Positions 59,643-64,000 of a DNA stretch of 64,000 nucleotides are shown piece after piece. Source of the stretch: Marinobacter profundi. Lineage in GTDB: Bacteria; Pseudomonadota; Gammaproteobacteria; Pseudomonadales; Oleiphilaceae. The stretch spans positions 310,001-374,000 of the forward strand of contig NZ_KZ319368.1 in NCBI RefSeq assembly GCF_002744715.1, written 5' to 3'. The translations under genes were made by a program, and so were the position numbers. Numbering within the stretch: position 1 is the first letter of the stretch; each line of letters begins with the position of its first letter. The notes below the pieces were generated by a model. The model was given only the letters and a program-made list of their open reading frames with translations. It did no database searches and was not told the origin of the DNA.

Positions 59643-61132
59643 CGGCGGGAACCTCCCAGAATGCCACCAAGAATGCCCCGCAGGATCTGCCGGCCAAGCT
59701 GGCTCCCTGCGGTGCGCGCTGCCTGCTTGGCCAGGGTTTCCACCATGCCCTGGCGGCGCTTGGTGCCCCACAGCAGATCGCCGATGACACTGCGCTCCTG
59801 CTCTGCCACCTTCGCTCCCTGCTTGCCACCCACCGCCTCAGGAGTCGCCGCTGCCAGCTCTTGCGCCCGCCTGGTCAGGATTTCATGGGCGGATTCCCGG
59901 TTGACCGGGGTGTCATACTTGCCACTCAGCGGACTGCGGGATCTCACCATGGCCGACTCCTCGGGAGTTATCGGCCCCATGCGGCAGCGGGGTGGACAGA
60001 TGAGCGTGCGTTCAACGGGAGCGGGCACGCCTTTCTCCTGCAGGGTGGACACCAGCGCCTCGCCGACGGCCAGCCGGGAAATTACCTCGGCAACATTGAG
60101 CTTCGGGTTGCTGGCAAAGGTTTCAGCCGCAGTCCGGACTGCTTTCTGATCCCGCGGGGTATAGGCGCGCAGCGCGTGCTGGATTCGATTACCCAGCTGA
60201 CCGAGGATTTCATTGGGGACGTCGTCGGGAAACTGGGAACAGAAATAGATACCAACCCCCTTGGAACGGATCAGCCGTACCGCTTGCTCGACCTTGTCCC
60301 GCAGCGCCTTGGGGGCATCGTCAAACAGCAGATGGGCCTCATCAATAAACAGCACCAGCTTCGGCCGGGTCAGATCCCCCACTTCAGGCAGGTTCTCGAA
60401 CAGCTCCGACACCAGCCACAGCAGCAGGGTGGAATACAGACGGGGGCTGAGAATCAGTTGATCAGCAGCCAGGATGCTGATGATGCCGCGGCCACTGAGA
60501 TCGGTGCGCATCAGATCCCCCAGCTCCAGTGCCGGCTCACCAAAAAACGCCGCCGCACCGGCGTTTTCCAGGCCCAGCACCGCTCGCTGGATGGCGCCCA
60601 CCGACTGCGCGCTGACCAGGCCATAACGGGCTGATACTTCCTTGCGACTCTCGGCAATGAACGCGAGCAACGAACGAAGATCCTCCAGATCCAGCAACAG
60701 CAGGCCCTGATCGTCGGCCACGCGGAATGCAATCTCCAGCACCCCGGACTGGGTGTCATTCAGTTCCAGCAACCGACCCATCAGGGTCGGGCCAACCTCG
60801 CTCACCGTGGTCCGGACCGGGTGCCCCAACTTGCCGAAAAGGTCCCAGAAGATCACCGGATTAGCCTCAGCCACATAATCCGTCATACCGATCTCGGCCA
60901 CCCGCTGGTGGACCTTATCTGACGGCGCACCCGGCATGGCCAGGCCGGACACATCGCCCTTGACATCCGCCATGAACACCGGCACACCCATCCGGGAGAA
61001 ACCTTCCGCCAGTACCATCAGTGACACCGTCTTGCCAGTTCCGGTGGCCCCCGCCACCAGGCCATGGCGGTTACCGTAGCGTGCCAGCAGATTGACCTGT
61101 GCCTCACCCTTGCCAATCAGTATCTGTTCCAC
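59639..61132 (-). CDS. YjgR-type DUF853 ATPase (HerA-like helicase family)
   Basis: A 497-residue cytoplasmic ATPase closely resembling E. coli YjgR of the HerA/VirB4-like class. Walker A is 'GATGTGKTVSLMVLAE', Walker B 'KLVLFIDEAHLLFDDAP', and family blocks 'VFMADVKGDVSGLA' and 'YTPRDQKAVRTAAETFASNP' are clear. HerA relatives process DNA ends, but YjgR has no settled role. I chose the GTG at 61132, which has GGGGGAG five bases upstream, over an ATG at 61168 with no good site. It overlaps the lipoprotein gene by four bases. Confidence 0.88.
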   Translation of the reverse strand: MEQILIGKGEAQVNLLARYGNRHGLVAGATGTGKTVSLMVLAEGFSRMGVPVFMADVKGDVSGLAMPGAPSDKVHQRVAEIGMTDYVAEANPVIFWDLFGKLGHPVRTTVSEVGPTLMGRLLELNDTQSGVLEIAFRVADDQGLLLLDLEDLRSLLAFIAESRKEVSARYGLVSAQSVGAIQRAVLGLENAGAAAFFGEPALELGDLMRTDLSGRGIISILAADQLILSPRLYSTLLLWLVSELFENLPEVGDLTRPKLVLFIDEAHLLFDDAPKALRDKVEQAVRLIRSKGVGIYFCSQFPDDVPNEILGQLGNRIQHALRAYTPRDQKAVRTAAETFASNPKLNVAEVISRLAVGEALVSTLQEKGVPAPVERTLICPPRCRMGPITPEESAMVRSRSPLSGKYDTPVNRESAHEILTRRAQELAAATPEAVGGKQGAKVAEQERSVIGDLLWGTKRRQGMVETLAKQAARTAGSQLGRQILRGILGGILGGSRR

Positions 61133-61220
61133 CCAATCTCCCCCCAATTTCCCTTTGCCGGAGCGCACCTGCGCTTTAAGCCACCATAGCCCATGGCAAC
61201 CCGCTTGTCACAGCCGGCGA

Positions 61221-62429
61221 CTACTCATGGCGCAAGGCATCAATAGGGTTGAGCAGCGCGGCCTTGCGGGCCGGGAAGAAACCGAAAATGATCCCGATGG
61301 CTACGGAAAACGAAAAACCGGTCAGCATGACCGGCGGCGAAATCACCAAGGGCATATCCAGCTTCCAGGTCACCAGCCAGGTCCCACCCACCCCGAGGAT
61401 CAGGCCAATAAAGCCGCCCAGGGTCGACAAGGCAATGGACTCCACCAGAAACTGGGTCAGCACATCCCGGGCCCGGGCACCAATGGCCAGCCGAATGCCG
61501 ATTTCCCGGGTACGTTCGGTCACCGACACCAGCATGATGTTCATGATGCCAATGCCCCCTACCAGCAGGCTCACGGCGGCAATGGCACCCAGCAGGATGG
61601 TGAGGGTATTGGTGGTACTCTCCAGGGCCTGGGCAATGTCCTGGGTATCGCGGACATAAAAGTCATCGGCGGCACCCGTGGAGGCGCCCCGTCGCTGGCG
61701 CAGCAGGGATTCAATCTGGGCCTGCACGGTGCCGGTGGTCCCATCGGCGAGGGCGGACACGTAGATGGCGCTGACATCCAGCTCCCCCACCAACCTGCGC
61801 TGGACCGCCTTCACGGGCATGAGGATGGTTTTATCCCGGTCCTGGCCCATGGACTCGCCCTTTTCCTCCAGTACACCGATGACCCGGCAGGCTGTTCGCC
61901 CTACCCGGATGCTCGAACCCAACGGCTCCTGCCCCAGGAACATCTCGTCGATCAGGGTCTTGCCGATGATGCACACGGCCGCGCCGGAACTGAGTTCGGT
62001 GGCCTCGAACTCCCGCCCGTAAGCCAGATAATGATTGCGTACCGCAAAATACTGGTTGGTCGTGCCGATCACCGGAATCGTGTCGTTGGCGTTACCGATC
62101 ACCACCGTAGCACTGGTAGTGAGCGCGGGGGCCACCAGGATGCCGTCGACCTCATTGCGGATTGCCTCCACATCGGCCAGTTCGAAATTCTCCGCATTGG
62201 TTCGGACGCCACCGGGACCGCGCTGGGCCGTGCCCGGCATAACGAACAGCAGATTCGAACCGATGCTGGCAATCTGCTCGGTCACACTACGGGTGGCGGA
62301 CTGTCCCAGATGCACCATCGCCACCACGCTCGCCACCCCGATTATGATGCCGAGGGTAGTCAGGAACGAACGCAGCTTGTTTCGGGCAATGGCCTGCACC
62401 GACATCCCCATAGTATCCAGCGCCCTCAT
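61221..62429 (-). CDS. MacB-like ABC transporter permease
   Basis: A 402-residue inner-membrane permease with one N-terminal helix ('RNKLRSFLTTLGIIIGVASV'), a large periplasmic MacB core domain and a C-terminal FtsX block of three helices. The coupling sequence 'VTERTREIGIRLAIGARARD' is diagnostic of the MacB class. Its start overlaps the ATPase stop by four bases. With the upstream ATPase and adaptor it forms a tripartite exporter for macrolide-like, lipopeptide or toxin substrates; the substrate is unknown. Confidence 0.93.
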   Translation of the reverse strand: MRALDTMGMSVQAIARNKLRSFLTTLGIIIGVASVVAMVHLGQSATRSVTEQIASIGSNLLFVMPGTAQRGPGGVRTNAENFELADVEAIRNEVDGILVAPALTTSATVVIGNANDTIPVIGTTNQYFAVRNHYLAYGREFEATELSSGAAVCIIGKTLIDEMFLGQEPLGSSIRVGRTACRVIGVLEEKGESMGQDRDKTILMPVKAVQRRLVGELDVSAIYVSALADGTTGTVQAQIESLLRQRRGASTGAADDFYVRDTQDIAQALESTTNTLTILLGAIAAVSLLVGGIGIMNIMLVSVTERTREIGIRLAIGARARDVLTQFLVESIALSTLGGFIGLILGVGGTWLVTWKLDMPLVISPPVMLTGFSFSVAIGIIFGFFPARKAALLNPIDALRHE

Positions 62430-63172
62430 GGGATCACCTCCGCCGGCGTCCCGTCCCTGACCAGCTTGCCATCGGTAAAAAACAGCACCCGGTCGGCATA
62501 CCTGGCGATATCGGGCTCATGGGTCACCATCAGAATCGTAATGCCCCGCTGCTCACGGATGGAGACCAGCTCCTTCATGATCTCCCCCGCCATTGCCGTA
62601 TCAAGGTTCCCGGTGGGCTCGTCCGCCAGCAGCACTGGTGGTTCGGTCACCAGGGCGCGGGCAATCGCGATCCGCTGCTGCTGGCCGCCGGAGAGCTGGG
62701 CCGAGGTCGCATGGGCCCGCCCGGCAAGGCCAACCGTTGCCAGCGCCTGCATGGCCAGCTGATGGCGCCGGGCTGGCTTCACCCCTTCATAAATCAGGGG
62801 CAATTCGACATTACCCAGGGCACTGATTCGGGGTAGCAGATTGAAGCTCTGGAACACGAAACCCATGAAATTGCGGCGCAGCAGGGCCAGCTCATCCCGG
62901 TCCAGGCCACCCACTTCCACCCCCCGGAACCGGTATGCGCCGGAAGACGGCACATCGAGGCAACCGAGAATGTTCATGCAGGTGGATTTGCCGGAGCCGG
63001 ATGGCCCCATGATGGCGACGAACTCGCCGGCTCGGATGGTCAGGCTCACACCGTCGAGCGCGCGTACCTCGGTCGCACCACTGCCATAAATCTTGTAGAT
63101 GTCCTGCATCTCAACCACAGCGGGCGGGAGGTGCATCCGGTCCGGCGTAGCGGTGTTACCAGCTTCGTTCAT
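62426..63172 (-). CDS. MacB/LolD-type ABC ATP-binding protein
   Basis: A 248-residue ATPase for the MacB-like permease, encoded separately rather than fused as in E. coli MacB. It has Walker A 'GPSGSGKSTCMNILG', Q loop 'MGFVFQSFNLLPR', signature 'LSGGQQQRIAIARA' and Walker B 'VLLADEPTGNLD'. Four-base overlaps with the adaptor and permease genes indicate coupled translation of all three. Confidence 0.94.
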   Translation of the reverse strand: MNEAGNTATPDRMHLPPAVVEMQDIYKIYGSGATEVRALDGVSLTIRAGEFVAIMGPSGSGKSTCMNILGCLDVPSSGAYRFRGVEVGGLDRDELALLRRNFMGFVFQSFNLLPRISALGNVELPLIYEGVKPARRHQLAMQALATVGLAGRAHATSAQLSGGQQQRIAIARALVTEPPVLLADEPTGNLDTAMAGEIMKELVSIREQRGITILMVTHEPDIARYADRVLFFTDGKLVRDGTPAEVIP

Positions 63173-64000
63173 TGGCTGACCGCCGTCTGTATGCCGGTAA
63201 TCACCGCATCGCCCTCGGCCAACTCGTCGCCGGGCAGCTCGGTGTAGCGGCCATCGGAGGCCCCCGTCTGCACCACCACCCGGGCCGGCGCACCGTCACG
63301 CAGGACCCAGACCGTATTGCCGGGACCGGACCGGCTGCCACCGACCCGCGCACCAGGATGACCGAACAGCCCGCCACCACCGGTATCGCTCGCCGGTGGA
63401 GTGAAACGAAACGCCATGTTCGGCACCCGCAGCGCATCCTCGCGCCGGCCGGTTTCGATGGTGGCGGTGGCGGTCATCCCCGGTTTGAGCAAACCTTCGC
63501 TGTTGTCCACGGCCAGCACCGTGGTGTAGGTAACCACGTTGTTCTCGACTGCGGGGTAAAGATGAACCTTGAGCACTTCGGCGGAAAACTCCCGCCCGGA
63601 CCAGGCATCGACGGTAAACGTCGCGGTCTGCCCGGCCTCTACCATGCCAACATCCGCCTCATCCATGGAGACATGAAGCTCCATCGCTGTCAGATCCTCT
63701 GCCAACAGGAACAGCACCGGCGTCTGGAAGCTGGCCGCCACCGTATTGCCGGGTTCGATGCTGCGCTGCAGAACCACGCCGTTGATCGGTGAGCTGATCA
63801 CCGCCTTCTCCAATCGGGTCCGGGCCTGGGAAACCGAGGCCCCGGCCTGCCGCACCGACGCCCGCGCATAGGCCAGCTTGGCTTCCGCCCGCTTGCGGGC
63901 CGCCACGGCGGCATCCAGCTCCGCCTGGGCGGCGGTGCGTCGCTCGCGCAACTCGCTGACCCGCCGCTCATCGACCCGGGCTTCCTGCAAGGTAGCCTCG
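63169..64000 (-). CDS. MacA-like periplasmic adaptor (partial, runs off window)
   Basis: The C-terminal part, at least 273 residues, of a membrane-fusion protein; the N terminus lies beyond the window edge. Visible are an A/E/R-rich helical hairpin, the lipoyl half-motif 'VISSPINGVVLQRSIEPGNT', the beta-barrel domain ('VSMDEADVGMVEAGQTATF') and the membrane-proximal end. A glycine-rich loop with 'TGGGGLFGHPG' is unusual for MacA. It pairs with the downstream ATPase and permease and would contact a TolC-type channel encoded elsewhere. Confidence 0.9.
   Translation of the reverse strand, partial: EATLQEARVDERRVSELRERRTAAQAELDAAVAARKRAEAKLAYARASVRQAGASVSQARTRLEKAVISSPINGVVLQRSIEPGNTVAASFQTPVLFLLAEDLTAMELHVSMDEADVGMVEAGQTATFTVDAWSGREFSAEVLKVHLYPAVENNVVTYTTVLAVDNSEGLLKPGMTATATIETGRREDALRVPNMAFRFTPPASDTGGGGLFGHPGARVGGSRSGPGNTVWVLRDGAPARVVVQTGASDGRYTELPGDELAEGDAVITGIQTAVSQ

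Overview
The window reads as a chromosomal segment of a GC-rich marine-type gammaproteobacterium, most likely Marinobacter or a close relative. The grounds are the ccoNOQP-ccoG-ccoH-ccoI-ccoS order, an Entner-Doudoroff set with hexR, the tig-clpP-clpX-lon-hupB-ppiD chain, and proteins that look gammaproteobacterial throughout (TtcA, RlmM, GlcB, LpxH, YjgR). The genus is inferred from overall resemblance, not from a search. I see no rRNA gene, insertion sequence, prophage, CRISPR array or replication origin, and no stretch that looks recently acquired.

Layout. 1-4 kb: an ABM-fold monooxygenase, RlmM, a membrane diguanylate cyclase and an alpha/beta hydrolase. 4.1-12.9 kb: the cbb3 oxidase (ccoNOQP) and its assembly genes (ccoG, fixH/ccoH, copper ATPase ccoI, ccoS, a TauE/SafE-like membrane protein), with a candidate Fnr/Anr promoter in front. 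12.9-15.7 kb: ttcA, a J-domain protein and a secreted deacetylase. 15.7-20.4 kb: an envelope cluster on the minus strand (C39-type peptidase, two outer-membrane barrels, a MalM-like lipoprotein) that looks like a little-studied export or surface-assembly locus. 20.6-30.5 kb: a DASS symporter, a YjdF-like membrane protein, an HlyD/FtsX/ATPase ABC exporter, a DksA-like protein, an SSS symporter and an orphan ABC binding protein. 30.6-41.3 kb: glpD, a uracil-DNA glycosylase-family gene, then central carbon genes glk-edd, pyk, zwf-pgl-eda and their regulator hexR. 41.4-50 kb: protein quality control. 50.2-50.8 kb: a tRNA operon (Pro, Arg, His, Leu in transcription order). 50.9-64 kb: folD, glcB, cysS, glnS, ppiB-lpxH, a YjgR-type ATPase followed by a lysozyme-like lipoprotein, and the start of a MacAB-like exporter cut by the window edge.

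How it works together. Glucose is phosphorylated by Glk, oxidised by Zwf and Pgl, and split through Edd and Eda to pyruvate and glyceraldehyde-3-phosphate; Pyk completes the lower branch. HexR is encoded beside zwf. I find a shared 16-base motif twice in the zwf/hexR divergent gap and once in the edd/pyk divergent gap, so one regulator may control the whole set. The cbb3 cluster supplies low-oxygen respiration together with the copper and heme maturation it needs. The trigger factor, ClpXP, Lon, HU and PpiD genes form the classic folding and proteolysis block, with a possible heat-shock promoter before lon.

The most promising under-described items are the C39-peptidase envelope cluster and the lipoprotein with a T4-lysozyme-like active-site pattern at 58767-59642.
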